A stretch of DNA of 47,242 bases, taken from NCBI GenBank assembly GCA_944359625.1, contig CALVSW010000007.1:1-47242 (forward strand). Reading direction: 5' to 3'. Each line of letters starts with the position of its first letter. Position 1 is the stretch's first letter. This DNA is from an uncultured Bacilli bacterium (lineage in GTDB: Bacteria > Bacillota_I > Bacilli_A > RF39 > UBA660). The position numbers were made by a program, and so were the translations under genes. The notes under the pieces are model-generated. The model had not been told where the DNA came from. It worked only from the letters and a program-made list of their open reading frames with translations, and made no database searches. Of the stretch, positions 7,811 to 17,577 are shown one piece after another.

Positions 7811-10369
7811 ATGAAGAAAATAGTTTTAATAGATGGAAATAATTTATTATTTAGAAGTTATTACGCTACGGCTTATTCAGGTAGTATTATGAAAAATTCT
7901 AAAAATTTTCCTACTAATGCTTTATATGGTTTTGTAAATATGATTAATAAAATTATTAATGAAGAAGAACCTTCTTATATGATGGTTGCTTTTGATATTG
8001 GGACTAACTTTCGTAAAGAATATTATAAAGAGTATAAAGAAGGACGTAGTGCTATGCCTGATGAATTAAAAGTACAATTTCCAAAAGCTAAGGAAATATT
8101 AGATGCACTAGGTATTACTTATTACGAGTTAGAACCTTTCGAAGCTGATGATATAATAGGAACATTTGCTCATTATTGTGATGAAAGTGATGATTGTGAA
8201 GGTTTAATTGTTTCTTCTGATAAAGATTTATTACAGTTAATTAGTCCAAAAGTAAGTGTTAAACTATTAAAAACTAAAGAATTTATAAAATATAATCCTT
8301 CTAATTTTTTAACTGATTGGGGTTTTCCTCCTATTAAAATGATTGATTATAAAGCCTTAGCAGGAGATCCATCTGATAATATTCCAGGAGTTAAAGGAGT
8401 AGGTGAAAAAACGGCTATTAATCTATTAAGTACTTATGGAACATTAGATAATATTTATGCTAATATCGATAATATTAAAGGTGCTTTAAAAAATAAATTA
8501 ATTCAAGATAAAGAAAATGCTTTTTTATCTCAGAAATTAGCAACTATTTATACTAAAGTACCTATTGCATTTGATTTAGAAAAAATAAAATATCGCGGTG
8601 CTTGGGAAGATAAATTACGTAGTTTATATGAAGATTTAGAATTTTATTCTTTATTAAAAAATAATCAAGTAAAGAAAAAAAGTATTAAAGAATTTAATTA
8701 TTTAAATATTTTAGATGCTAGTGAAATACCTTTAGAAGATGATTATGCAATTTATATTGAATGTGATAAAGAAAATTATCATGATGGTAATATAGTAGGC
8801 ATGGGTATTGCTACTAAAAAGAATAATTATTATGTTGGTAATTTACTTATTAAAGATGTTTTAGAAAAAATAAGTGATAAAATTAAGTATACTTATGATT
8901 TAAAAAAGAATATATGTTTATTAAATAAAGATAATATTATTATTAAAAATTGTATTTTTGATACGATGATAGCATCTTATTTATTAGAAGAAAATACTAA
9001 AGAAGATATTGCTTATTTAATGCATAATAATAATTATGAAGTAACATTTTATAGTGATAGTTTAAAAAATGGTTTTAATAAAGAAGATATTGTTAAAAAA
9101 GCCCGTTTTATTTATGATACAAGAAATGATTATATAAAACGTCTTAAAATGGAACAAATGGATAAATTATTTAATGAAATAGAAATGCCTTTAATAGAAG
9201 TATTAGCTGATATGGAAATATCAGGTATAAAATGTGATAAAAAAATCTTAGAAGATATGTCTTTAGAATATAAAGATAAAATTAGTAAATTAAGTGATAA
9301 AATATATAAAGAATGTCATGAAGAATTTAATATTTCTTCCCCTAAACAATTAGGAGTTATTTTATTTGAAAAATTAGGATTACCTGGTAAAAAAACTAAA
9401 AATGGTTATAAAACTGATGCTGATACTTTAAAAAAATTATTAGGAAGTCATGAAGTTATTGCTGATATTTTAGAATATCGTGGGTTAACTAAAATATATA
9501 ATACTTATTTAGAAGGCTTAATTCCTTATATCAAAAGTGATGGTAAAATTCATACTATTTACAAGCAAAATTTAACAAGAACAGGTAGATTATCTTCTGT
9601 CGAACCTAATATGCAAAATATACCGGCTAAAGATGAAGAAGAAAAGAAAATTAAAAAAGCTTTTTTACCTACTAATGATTTACTTTTAAGTTGTGATTAT
9701 TCGCAAATAGAACTGCGATTATTAGCCCATATAAGTGGTTCTAAAGAACTTCAAGAAGCTTTTAATAATGATGAAGATATTCATGCACGTGTAGCAGCTG
9801 ATATAAATGGGATTCCTATTTCTGAAGTTACTAAAAAACAAAGAAAAACAGCTAAGGCTGTAATATTTGGTATAGTTTATGGAATAAGTGGATTTGGACT
9901 TGGAGAAAATTTAAATATTTCTCCAGCCGAAGCTAAAGCTTTTATCGATAAATATTATAAATTATATCCAGGAGTTAAAAAATATATGGATAATTGTGTA
10001 GAAGAAGCTCATAATACTGGTTCTGTACGTACTTTATTTAATCGTAAAAGAACTGTTGATGAAATTAATAATAAATCGTATATTATAAGACAAGCTGGAG
10101 AAAGAATTGCTCTTAATACACCAATTCAAGGAACTGGTGCTGATATTATGAAAAAAGCAATGGTTGATATTTATCGTGACTTTAAAAAGAATAATATTAA
10201 AAGTAAGATGATTTTACAAGTACATGATGAATTAATCTTTGATTTAATAGAAAGTGAAAAAGATATTGTTACTAAGATTGTAACTAATGATATGGAAAAT
10301 GCTATTAAACTTAGTGTTCCAATTAAAGTTAGTCACGATTATGGAATAAATTGGTATGAAATGAAGTAG
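7811..10369 (+). CDS. polA: DNA polymerase I
   Basis: At 852 residues this is a full-length family A polymerase for Okazaki maturation and repair. The N-terminal 5'-3' flap nuclease (about 1-290) shows LIDGNNLLFRSYYA, EPFEADDIIGTFA, SSDKDLLQL and GDPSDNIPGVKGVGEKTA. A middle domain in the proofreading-exonuclease position lacks the usual acidic motifs (IYIECD in place of an Asp-x-Glu motif), so proofreading is probably inactive, as in Bacillus Pol I. The polymerase domain has motif A SCDYSQIELR (D629), motif B KAVIFGIVYGIS and motif C QVHDELIFD (D806, E807). GAGGA precedes the ATG. It ends nine bases before the mutM start. Confidence 0.97.
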   Translation: MKKIVLIDGNNLLFRSYYATAYSGSIMKNSKNFPTNALYGFVNMINKIINEEEPSYMMVAFDIGTNFRKEYYKEYKEGRSAMPDELKVQFPKAKEILDALGITYYELEPFEADDIIGTFAHYCDESDDCEGLIVSSDKDLLQLISPKVSVKLLKTKEFIKYNPSNFLTDWGFPPIKMIDYKALAGDPSDNIPGVKGVGEKTAINLLSTYGTLDNIYANIDNIKGALKNKLIQDKENAFLSQKLATIYTKVPIAFDLEKIKYRGAWEDKLRSLYEDLEFYSLLKNNQVKKKSIKEFNYLNILDASEIPLEDDYAIYIECDKENYHDGNIVGMGIATKKNNYYVGNLLIKDVLEKISDKIKYTYDLKKNICLLNKDNIIIKNCIFDTMIASYLLEENTKEDIAYLMHNNNYEVTFYSDSLKNGFNKEDIVKKARFIYDTRNDYIKRLKMEQMDKLFNEIEMPLIEVLADMEISGIKCDKKILEDMSLEYKDKISKLSDKIYKECHEEFNISSPKQLGVILFEKLGLPGKKTKNGYKTDADTLKKLLGSHEVIADILEYRGLTKIYNTYLEGLIPYIKSDGKIHTIYKQNLTRTGRLSSVEPNMQNIPAKDEEEKKIKKAFLPTNDLLLSCDYSQIELRLLAHISGSKELQEAFNNDEDIHARVAADINGIPISEVTKKQRKTAKAVIFGIVYGISGFGLGENLNISPAEAKAFIDKYYKLYPGVKKYMDNCVEEAHNTGSVRTLFNRKRTVDEINNKSYIIRQAGERIALNTPIQGTGADIMKKAMVDIYRDFKKNNIKSKMILQVHDELIFDLIESEKDIVTKIVTNDMENAIKLSVPIKVSHDYGINWYEMK

Positions 10370-10378
10370 GTGATATGT

Positions 10379-11197
10379 ATGCCAGAAATTGCTGAAGTTG
10401 AAACGGTACGTAATGTATTAAAAAGAAAAGTATTACATAAAAAAATTATTAATGTTATAGTGCGTTATAAAAATATTTTAGAAGTAGATGAAGAACATTT
10501 TAAAAATATAGTTATTGGCAAAGAAATAAAGAATATTGAAAGAAAAGGTAAATGGTTATTATTTGATTTAGGTGATTATTATTTATTAAGTCATTTAAGA
10601 ATGGAAGGTAAATATTATATAAAAGATAGTAGTGAAGCATATAATAAGCATGAACATATAATATTTTGCTTTGAAGATAATACTGATTTAAGATATCATG
10701 ATACAAGAAAATTTGGACGTATGAATTTAGTTGAAAAAAGTGAGATAAATTTAGCTTCGGAACTAGTTAAATTAGGTTATGATCCTGATGATATTCATTT
10801 AACTAAAGAGTATTTATATGAAAGTTTTAAAAATAAGAAAAAACCGATGAAAACTACGCTCTTAGATCAAAGTATTATAAGTGGTTTAGGTAATATATAT
10901 GTTGATGAAGTCTTATTTAAAGCTCATATAAATCCTATAAGAATACCTTCATCTTTATCGATAGAAGATTGTGATAATATTATTAAGGCTAGTAGAGAAA
11001 TTATAAAAAAAGCTATTGCAGAGGGAGGTACTACTATTAGAAGTTATACTTCTTCTCTAGGAGTAACTGGTAATTACCAAAATTATTTATGTGTTCATAA
11101 AAGGGAAGGTTTACCTTGTCCAATATGTGGTAAACCAATTAAAAAGATTAAAATAGGTGGTAGAAGTACCTATTATTGTGAAAATTGTCAAAAATGA
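10379..11197 (+). CDS. mutM: Formamidopyrimidine-DNA glycosylase (Fpg)
   Basis: This 272-residue bifunctional glycosylase/AP lyase removes oxidised purines such as 8-oxoguanine. The start must be the ATG at 10379, because it gives MPEIAEVETV with Pro2 as the catalytic amine and Glu3 next to it; the GTG at 10370 would bury this proline. The HLRMEGKYY segment, the DQSIISGLGNIYVDE helix-two-turn-helix and a C-terminal zinc finger (CPIC and CENC pairs around GGRSTYYC) are all present. AGGTG lies six bases before the start and overlaps the polA stop, so it is coupled to polA in a repair pair also common in Bacilli. Confidence 0.96.
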   Translation: MPEIAEVETVRNVLKRKVLHKKIINVIVRYKNILEVDEEHFKNIVIGKEIKNIERKGKWLLFDLGDYYLLSHLRMEGKYYIKDSSEAYNKHEHIIFCFEDNTDLRYHDTRKFGRMNLVEKSEINLASELVKLGYDPDDIHLTKEYLYESFKNKKKPMKTTLLDQSIISGLGNIYVDEVLFKAHINPIRIPSSLSIEDCDNIIKASREIIKKAIAEGGTTIRSYTSSLGVTGNYQNYLCVHKREGLPCPICGKPIKKIKIGGRSTYYCENCQK

Positions 11198-11210
11198 AAG
11201 GAAAATAATT

Positions 11211-12545
11211 ATGTTTAAAGATTCTAAAATATTTATTTTAGGAATGGCTCGTAGTGGTTATGAGGTTGCTAAATATTTAAGTAGATATAATAATGAAATA
11301 CTTATTGTTGATGCTAAAGAACAAGAAAATGATAAAGTTAAAGAATTAGAAAATTTAGGGGTTAAAGTTATAATCGATAGTGATGCATCTAAGTATTTAA
11401 ATGAAACATATAAAGTAATGATTAAAAATCCAGGAATAAAATATACGCATGATGCTGTAGTAAAAGCAAATAATTTAAATATTCCAGTAGTAAATGAAGT
11501 AGAAGTTGCATCATACTTTTTCCCAGAAGACCTGAGTGTTGTTGGGATAACTGGATCAAATGGTAAAACAACAACTACTAATTTAATTTATGAAATATTA
11601 AAAGCTAGTGGTAAAAAAGTTATAATGGCTGGTAATATGGGTATTCCGGTATGTGGAACATTAGATAAGTTAGATAGTAATACTATCTTAGTATTAGAAA
11701 TATCTGTTCAACAATTATGTAATATGAAACATTTTAAAACGAATGTAAGTGTCTTAACTAATTTAAGTCCTACTCATATTGATTTTGTTGATAGCTATGA
11801 AAATTATTTAAATATTAAAAAGAAAATATTTAATAATCATACTAATAAAGATTTAGCTATTATTAATTTAGAAGATAAAGATTCTATGGATATAACAAAA
11901 GATATTAATTCTACTAAAGTATATTTTAGTTCTAAAAAAGATAGTGATTTATGTATTAGAGATAATGCTATTTATTATCATGATGAATTAATTATTAAGA
12001 TTAGTGATATTAAATTAAAAGGTATGCATAATTATGAAAATATAATGTGTGCAATTGGAGCTACTAAATACTTTAATGTATCTAATGAATCTATTATTAA
12101 TGTTTTAAGTAAATTTAATGGAGTAGAACATCGTCTAGAATATGTTAGAAGTATAAATAATATTGTCTTTTATAATGATTCTAAAGCTACTAATACTGTA
12201 TCTACAAGAATTGCCTTAGATTCTTTTAAAGAACCTACTATTCTTATTATGGGAGGTTTAGATAGAGGACATTCTTTTGAACCACTTAACTATGCTTTAA
12301 AACATACTAAGTTAATTATATGTTATGGACAGACTAAAGAACGTATTAAAGATTGGGCTACTAGTTTAAATATTCCTGTAAAAGTAGTGGATAATTTAAG
12401 TGAAGCTACAAATTACGCTTATGAACAAGCAGTACCAAATGATGTAGTACTTCTATCACCAGCTTGTGCTTCATGGGATCAATATAAATGTTTTGAAGAT
12501 AGAGGAACAGAATTTAAGAATATTGTTAATAGTTTTAAAGAGTAA
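11211..12545 (+). CDS. murD: UDP-N-acetylmuramoylalanine-D-glutamate ligase
   Basis: This 444-residue Mur ligase adds D-Glu to UDP-MurNAc-L-Ala in the cytoplasm. The N-terminal Rossmann-like part is followed by the ATP loop GITGSNGKTTT (K119), the central LTNLSPTHIDFV region and a C-terminal part with NDSKATN and SPACASWDQYKCFEDRG. The start at 11211 is set by AAAGGA just after the mutM stop; the open frame continues upstream to 11157 inside mutM but has no ribosome site. It lies far from mraY and the PBP gene, so the usual division and cell-wall cluster is dispersed here. It shows that this AT-rich organism makes peptidoglycan. Confidence 0.96.
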   Translation: MFKDSKIFILGMARSGYEVAKYLSRYNNEILIVDAKEQENDKVKELENLGVKVIIDSDASKYLNETYKVMIKNPGIKYTHDAVVKANNLNIPVVNEVEVASYFFPEDLSVVGITGSNGKTTTTNLIYEILKASGKKVIMAGNMGIPVCGTLDKLDSNTILVLEISVQQLCNMKHFKTNVSVLTNLSPTHIDFVDSYENYLNIKKKIFNNHTNKDLAIINLEDKDSMDITKDINSTKVYFSSKKDSDLCIRDNAIYYHDELIIKISDIKLKGMHNYENIMCAIGATKYFNVSNESIINVLSKFNGVEHRLEYVRSINNIVFYNDSKATNTVSTRIALDSFKEPTILIMGGLDRGHSFEPLNYALKHTKLIICYGQTKERIKDWATSLNIPVKVVDNLSEATNYAYEQAVPNDVVLLSPACASWDQYKCFEDRGTEFKNIVNSFKE

Positions 12546-12672
12546 TATTAATTTATTACTTTTTTGTTTAAGCATTATTTTTTTTATATGTTTTTATGAA
12601 CATAACTGCAAAAATAGATAGATATAAATTAATTATTAATATATAATAATTAATATGGATTTAGGAGGTTTT

Positions 12673-13875
12673 ATGGAACAGTTTGAAAAAGTAAAACAAG
12701 AATTAAAGAATGAAAGGGAAGAAAATAATAAAAAAAATATGGAATTTAGTGAGAAAGCATTATTGACTGAATTAAATTCTTTTGAAAACAAGTTTTTTAT
12801 TAATTTGGGATTATCAGGAATTATTTATTTATTAATTTTATTTTTAACAGTATTTTTATTTAATGATTTTAATTCTTTATCTTTAAATTATCCAATAATT
12901 TTAATTGGAAGTTCTTTAGGTGTTGGAACTTTTATTAATGATAAAATATCAGAAATATATAAAAGAAAAGAAAGATATGAATCTTTTTCTAATGCTAAAA
13001 ATGAATTTGAAAAATTAATGGAAGAAACAAATTATAAAATAGAATTAGAAAAAGCTCGTAATAGAAACATAGTTATAAATAGTACTTTAAATTTAATAGG
13101 TTCTACAGAATCAGTGTTAGATAAATTGCCTAGTGTATGTGATGTAAAAGAAAAATATTCATCAAAGAGTAAAGAAGAACTAGAAAGAAACATTGAAGAA
13201 ATATCTAATCTTATTAAAGAAAGATATGCTAATTTAGATATGCTTTCAACAAAAGCTGTTTTAAATACTAAATTTTGGAAAATTAGATCTAAGATTAATA
13301 AGAAAATAGATATGATAATATATCCTTTATTATTTGGACTTGGTACGATGATTTTTGTAGAGTTTCCATTTCTTTTTACACTTGCTGCTGATAGTTCAGT
13401 AATAGTAAATTCTGTACCTATTTTAGTGCCTTTTGCTATTGGGAGTGTAGGAACATATCTTTATATGTTAAAAAGAAACAGGAATTATGAAAAAGTATTT
13501 AATTATTATAATTCACAATTAAAAGATAATGCTTTATCTGATACTCTTAAATTTGATGGTGTCTTTGAAGAATTCAGTGAAATCAGATCTTTAATTGAAA
13601 AAGAAATACAAGATATTTCAACAGCAACAATTAAATTAAATGACGAAAAAGAAGCTCTAGAGACTAAAGAAAGCAAAAAAAATATGGATGAATTGCATGA
13701 TTCTACTGAAGAAATGACATATTATTCTAAACATGTAGAATCTTTAAAATCTATTGATTATAGTGCAGTGCTAGGGATAGATAAAAGTGTTACTGAGCAA
13801 ACTGATAGTTCCCATACTCAAACTAAAGGACCAGTTTTAAGTAGAAAATTAGATTTTAGTAAAAAGAATAATTAA
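12673..13875 (+). CDS. Four-helix membrane protein with coiled-coil segments, unknown function
   Basis: This 400-residue protein has two hydrophobic hairpins: helices at about 43-63 and 74-89, and about 215-237 and 244-265. They are separated by a charged, coiled-coil-like region of about 125 residues. A second charged region follows to the C-terminus. No enzyme motif is visible. The ATG at 12673 is chosen because AGGAGGT (12663-12669) lies just before it; the ATG at 12655 lacks a site. A -10-like TATAAT is at 12642-12647. A hairpin terminator separates it from the HipA-like kinase, which has its own promoter, so a shared role is not implied. Confidence 0.75.
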   Translation: MEQFEKVKQELKNEREENNKKNMEFSEKALLTELNSFENKFFINLGLSGIIYLLILFLTVFLFNDFNSLSLNYPIILIGSSLGVGTFINDKISEIYKRKERYESFSNAKNEFEKLMEETNYKIELEKARNRNIVINSTLNLIGSTESVLDKLPSVCDVKEKYSSKSKEELERNIEEISNLIKERYANLDMLSTKAVLNTKFWKIRSKINKKIDMIIYPLLFGLGTMIFVEFPFLFTLAADSSVIVNSVPILVPFAIGSVGTYLYMLKRNRNYEKVFNYYNSQLKDNALSDTLKFDGVFEEFSEIRSLIEKEIQDISTATIKLNDEKEALETKESKKNMDELHDSTEEMTYYSKHVESLKSIDYSAVLGIDKSVTEQTDSSHTQTKGPVLSRKLDFSKKNN

Positions 13876-13888
13876 ATATAATAGGATT

Positions 13889-13916
13889 GAATCATTGAAT
13901 AATGGTTCTTTTTTTT
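13889..13916 (+). terminator. Rho-independent terminator after the membrane protein gene
   Basis: An 8-bp stem (GAATCATT at 13889-13896, AATGGTTC at 13901-13908, with one G-T pair) with a four-base loop is followed by eight Ts. The downstream hipA-like promoter overlaps it. Confidence 0.8.
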
Positions 13917-13923
13917 GTATAAT
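13895..13923 (+). promoter_or_regulatory. Promoter of the HipA-like kinase gene
   Basis: The -35 TTGAAT (13895-13900) and the perfect -10 TATAAT (13918-13923) are 17 bases apart. The -35 sits inside the loop of the upstream terminator, so read-through or hairpin formation could affect it. Confidence 0.65.
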
Positions 13924-13956
13924 AAAGCATATAAAAATTATCTAGGAGGTTATAAT

Positions 13957-15147
13957 ATGAAGTGTATTTTAATGAATAAAAATACAGAAGTTTTATTAGC
14001 AGAATATGATTCTGCAACTGGTGTATTTATGAAAATTTTAGATGTTTATAATATTCTTTATGCTCCTTATATAATAACTAATTTTTATAATAAAGATAAT
14101 TTAAATGATGATTCTTTTCGAACTAATTTAAGTAATTGGTTTAAAGGAAGAGGAATACCTTTATGGCGTGATAGTTTAGATTTATTATTACATCGTTTAA
14201 ATATAGTAGCGCCCAGTGAATTATTAAATAAAGCTTTTGGGTTATCTTTATCAGATCAATACTGGTTAAAGCCGCAAAACTTAGATGTATGTTACGATGA
14301 TATAAATTTTTTTGACCATGATTTTTCTTATACAGAGTTTATGGAGGCATCATTATCTAAAAATAGTAAAATAATAACTAAAGATGCTTCTTTAAAAACA
14401 CCTAATAATACTACTGATGGGATGTTAAAAAAAGCATGGATTATTGAAGATGGTGTAAGATATTTACTTAAAGGTGGATATAAAAATGAATTATTACAGC
14501 CATTTAATGAAGTATTAGCAAGCGAAATATGTTCGCGTTTAGGTTTTAATCATGTTGATTATAAAATTGCTGTTTATAAGGATATAGTAGTTTCTAAATG
14601 TCCATGTTTTATTAATAAAGATACAGAATTAGTTACTTGTAATCAAATTAAAAATGCTATGGAAAGACATAATAATATTAATGATTATGAAGAATATATA
14701 AAGATATTAGAAAATCATGGAATAAAAGATGCAAGAATTAAATTAGAAGATATGTATATATTAGATTTTTTAATTATGAATGAAGATCGTCATTTAAATA
14801 ATTTTGGAATTATTAGAGATGTAAATACTTTAAAGTGGTTAGATCTTGCACCAATATTTGATAATGGCCAAAGTCTTAATATAAAGTATTACGATGAAGA
14901 AGAAATGCATATTTCGGGTGAGGGAAGATTTTTTTATGAGTTAAAACCTTTTGATGAAATAATAAATGTTGTTAAAGATATTAAAAGAATTGATTTATCT
15001 AAATTAGATGGTATCGTTGAATGGTTTGAACAGCTCTTACATAAGTATCAATATTTAACCGGATTTTCTGATATTAGAATAAATAGATTATGTATATTAT
15101 TAAATAGACAAATTAATAAATTAAAAGAATTACAAAAATATAATTAA
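13957..15147 (+). CDS. HipA-like protein kinase
   Basis: This 396-residue protein has the C-terminal kinase core of the HipA family: a lysine in RYLLKGGYK (K172) suited to ATP binding, a catalytic loop NEDRHLNNFG (D277, H279, N282) and a metal-binding DNG in APIFDNGQSL (D302). HipA kinases phosphorylate serine/threonine on targets such as GltX and are often toxins paired with a HipB-like repressor. No HipB-like small DNA-binding gene adjoins it, and the N-terminal 150 residues do not clearly match the HipA N-subdomain. It may therefore be a stand-alone kinase. The ATG at 13957 follows AGGAGG; the ATG at 13915 lies before the predicted transcription start. It is monocistronic, with its own promoter and terminator. 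Confidence 0.8.
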   Translation: MKCILMNKNTEVLLAEYDSATGVFMKILDVYNILYAPYIITNFYNKDNLNDDSFRTNLSNWFKGRGIPLWRDSLDLLLHRLNIVAPSELLNKAFGLSLSDQYWLKPQNLDVCYDDINFFDHDFSYTEFMEASLSKNSKIITKDASLKTPNNTTDGMLKKAWIIEDGVRYLLKGGYKNELLQPFNEVLASEICSRLGFNHVDYKIAVYKDIVVSKCPCFINKDTELVTCNQIKNAMERHNNINDYEEYIKILENHGIKDARIKLEDMYILDFLIMNEDRHLNNFGIIRDVNTLKWLDLAPIFDNGQSLNIKYYDEEEMHISGEGRFFYELKPFDEIINVVKDIKRIDLSKLDGIVEWFEQLLHKYQYLTGFSDIRINRLCILLNRQINKLKELQKYN

Positions 15148-15152
15148 ATTAT

Positions 15153-15204
15153 AAATGACATTAAATATAGTTATTAAAATAATCTATATACTATGTCATT
15201 TTTT
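15153..15204 (+). terminator. Terminator after the HipA-like gene
   Basis: AAATGACAT (15153-15161) pairs with ATGTCATTT (15193-15201). The interior also folds (TATAG with CTATA), giving a long imperfect hairpin followed by Ts. Confidence 0.65.
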
Positions 15205-15267
15205 AATTAAATTATTATATATAAAAGTAATTTATATATGTTAAAATTATAGGTAGTAGGTGAAGTT

Positions 15268-17577
15268 ATGATTGATAAATTACAAAATAATGATATTTTA
15301 ATAGTACCTTCTAATATCAAAAAAATGATATTAGAAGAAATAACTAAAGAACATAAATTATTAAATATTAAATTTTATACTGATAAAGAATTTATAAAGA
15401 ATTATTATGGTGATTATCAAAAAGATGCAATATATTTTTTAATGAAACATTATAATTATCCATATGATGTTGCGATTGAATATTTAGAAAATATTTATTT
15501 AAATTATGAACCTTTAAAAGAAATGCATAATATTTTAAAAGATAATGGTTATTTAAAATTTAATAATTTATTTAGAAAAAATATAAAAAGAATTATTGTA
15601 ATTGGTTATGAATTAGAACCTTTTTTAAAAGAAGAATTAGAAAAATATGAAACTATATATTTAGATATTCATGAAAGTAATAAAGAATTTAAAATATATG
15701 AATTTAATAAACAAAAAGATGAAGTTACCTTTGTAGCTGAAAATATAAGTAAATTAATTAGAGAAAAGATTGATTTAAACAAAATATTTTTAGTAAATGT
15801 AAACGAAGATTATTTATTAGATATTAAAAAAATATTTAATTTATTTAAAATTCCTATTAATATTTATTCAAATAAAAAGATTTATGCTACAAATATAGTT
15901 AAAAAGTTTTTAAATACTTTAAAAAAGACAAAAGATTTTAGTAAGTCTTTAGAAGATATTTATGATGGTGATATTAAAAATAAGATAATTAGTATCATAA
16001 ATGATTATTCTTTTAAAGAAGTTGATGAATATGTTTTAAAGATAATGACTTATGAATTAAAGAATGCTAGTATACCTATTCCTACTTATAAAAAGGCTAT
16101 TAATATTATTAATATTAATGAAATGATAGGGGATGATAATTATTATTTTGTTTTAGGTTTTAATCAAGGAGTAGTACCTAAATTATATTTTGATGATAAA
16201 ATTATTAAAGATATATATCGTTCTAAATTAAAATTAAGAACATCTTATGAAAATTTATTACTAAGTAAAAAAGTTTTGATAAAACAATTAAAATCATTAA
16301 AGAATATAGTTGTTACTTATAAATTACAAGATAATTATAGTACGTATTATCCATCACCTTTAATTGGTGAATATAATTTAGAAGTAATTAAAAATCCTAA
16401 TTTAGAGTATAAATATTCTAATAATTATAATAAATTACATTTAGCTAATCTTTTAGATAGATATATTATGTTTAATGAAAACGATTCTAAATTAAGTTTA
16501 TTTTATAATACTTATCAAGATATTTCTTATAAAACTTATTCTAATAAATATACTAATATCGATATAAATGATTTAAAAGAATATTTAAAAAATAAAGTAA
16601 ATTTATCTTATTCAAGTATGAATAATTACTTTTTATGTGCTTTTCGTTTTTATATAGCTAATATTCTTAAATTAGATCCTTATTTAGATTCCTTTGCAGC
16701 TTTTATTGGTAGTTTATTTCATTATTGCTTAAGTAATATGTATAATACTGACTTTGATTTGAAGAAGTGTTATGAAGAATATTTAACTAAAAGAGATTTA
16801 ACTAATAAAGAGAAGTTTTATTGTCAAAAATTATATAGTACTTTAGAGTTTGTTATCAATACTATCCGTTTTCAAGAATCATATAGTAGTTACGATAAAG
16901 TTTTAACTGAAAAACATATTAGTATTGATAAGAGTAAAGATATAAATATTAATTTCTTAGGATTTGTTGATAAGATAAAATATTTAGAAAAAGATAATCA
17001 GTTATATATAAGCATAATTGATTATAAGACGGGTAATGTTGTTACAACTTTAGATAATATTAATTATGGCTTACATTTACAATTACCTGTTTATATCTAT
17101 TTAATAAAAAAAGGTTTTAATAAGAATGCTACAATTACTGGTTTTTATCTACAAAGAATATTAAATAGTTTAGAAGTAGATTCTAAAGATCAAGAGGCTT
17201 CTTTAAGACAAAAATTAATGTTAGATGGTTATACGATTGCTGATGAAAATTTAATTAGTGAATATGATCATAGTTATGAAAAAAGTGTCTTTATTAAAGG
17301 AATGAGTTTAACTTCAAAAGGTTTTTCTACTTATGCTAAATTAATTAGTTCTAAAGAAATTGATATGATAGTTGATTTAGTCGATGATAAAATAAATGAA
17401 GTTGTTAAAGCTATTTTAGAAGGTAAATTTTCTATTAATCCTAAAAGAATTAATAATAACTTAGTTGGCTGTGAATTTTGTGCTTTTAAAGAGGTTTGCT
17501 ATCGTTGTGAAGAAGATATTGTTGATTTAAAAGATACTAAAAAAGATGAAATATTAGGAGGTGCAGCTAATGCCTAA
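15268..17577 (+). CDS. addB: AddB/RexB-like helicase-nuclease subunit B
   Basis: At 769 residues this is a short AddB-type subunit (Bacillus AddB is about 1170). It partners AddA in processing double-strand breaks for recombination. The C-terminal PD-(D/E)XK nuclease is clear: FLGFVDKI, IIDYKTG (D585, K587) and LQLPVYIY. The iron-sulphur cysteines of AddB are present: C457, then C735, C738 and C744 with the family spacing Cx2Cx5C. The N-terminus (ILIVPSNIKK) has no Walker A loop, as in RexB, so ATP is probably not used by this subunit. The last eight bases overlap addA, so translation is coupled. Confidence 0.9.
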   Translation: MIDKLQNNDILIVPSNIKKMILEEITKEHKLLNIKFYTDKEFIKNYYGDYQKDAIYFLMKHYNYPYDVAIEYLENIYLNYEPLKEMHNILKDNGYLKFNNLFRKNIKRIIVIGYELEPFLKEELEKYETIYLDIHESNKEFKIYEFNKQKDEVTFVAENISKLIREKIDLNKIFLVNVNEDYLLDIKKIFNLFKIPINIYSNKKIYATNIVKKFLNTLKKTKDFSKSLEDIYDGDIKNKIISIINDYSFKEVDEYVLKIMTYELKNASIPIPTYKKAINIININEMIGDDNYYFVLGFNQGVVPKLYFDDKIIKDIYRSKLKLRTSYENLLLSKKVLIKQLKSLKNIVVTYKLQDNYSTYYPSPLIGEYNLEVIKNPNLEYKYSNNYNKLHLANLLDRYIMFNENDSKLSLFYNTYQDISYKTYSNKYTNIDINDLKEYLKNKVNLSYSSMNNYFLCAFRFYIANILKLDPYLDSFAAFIGSLFHYCLSNMYNTDFDLKKCYEEYLTKRDLTNKEKFYCQKLYSTLEFVINTIRFQESYSSYDKVLTEKHISIDKSKDININFLGFVDKIKYLEKDNQLYISIIDYKTGNVVTTLDNINYGLHLQLPVYIYLIKKGFNKNATITGFYLQRILNSLEVDSKDQEASLRQKLMLDGYTIADENLISEYDHSYEKSVFIKGMSLTSKGFSTYAKLISSKEIDMIVDLVDDKINEVVKAILEGKFSINPKRINNNLVGCEFCAFKEVCYRCEEDIVDLKDTKKDEILGGAANA

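Noticed and set aside
10512..10706. Minus-strand open frame within mutM
   Set aside because: It lies wholly inside mutM, whose catalytic residues are clear; composition is that of a shadow frame.
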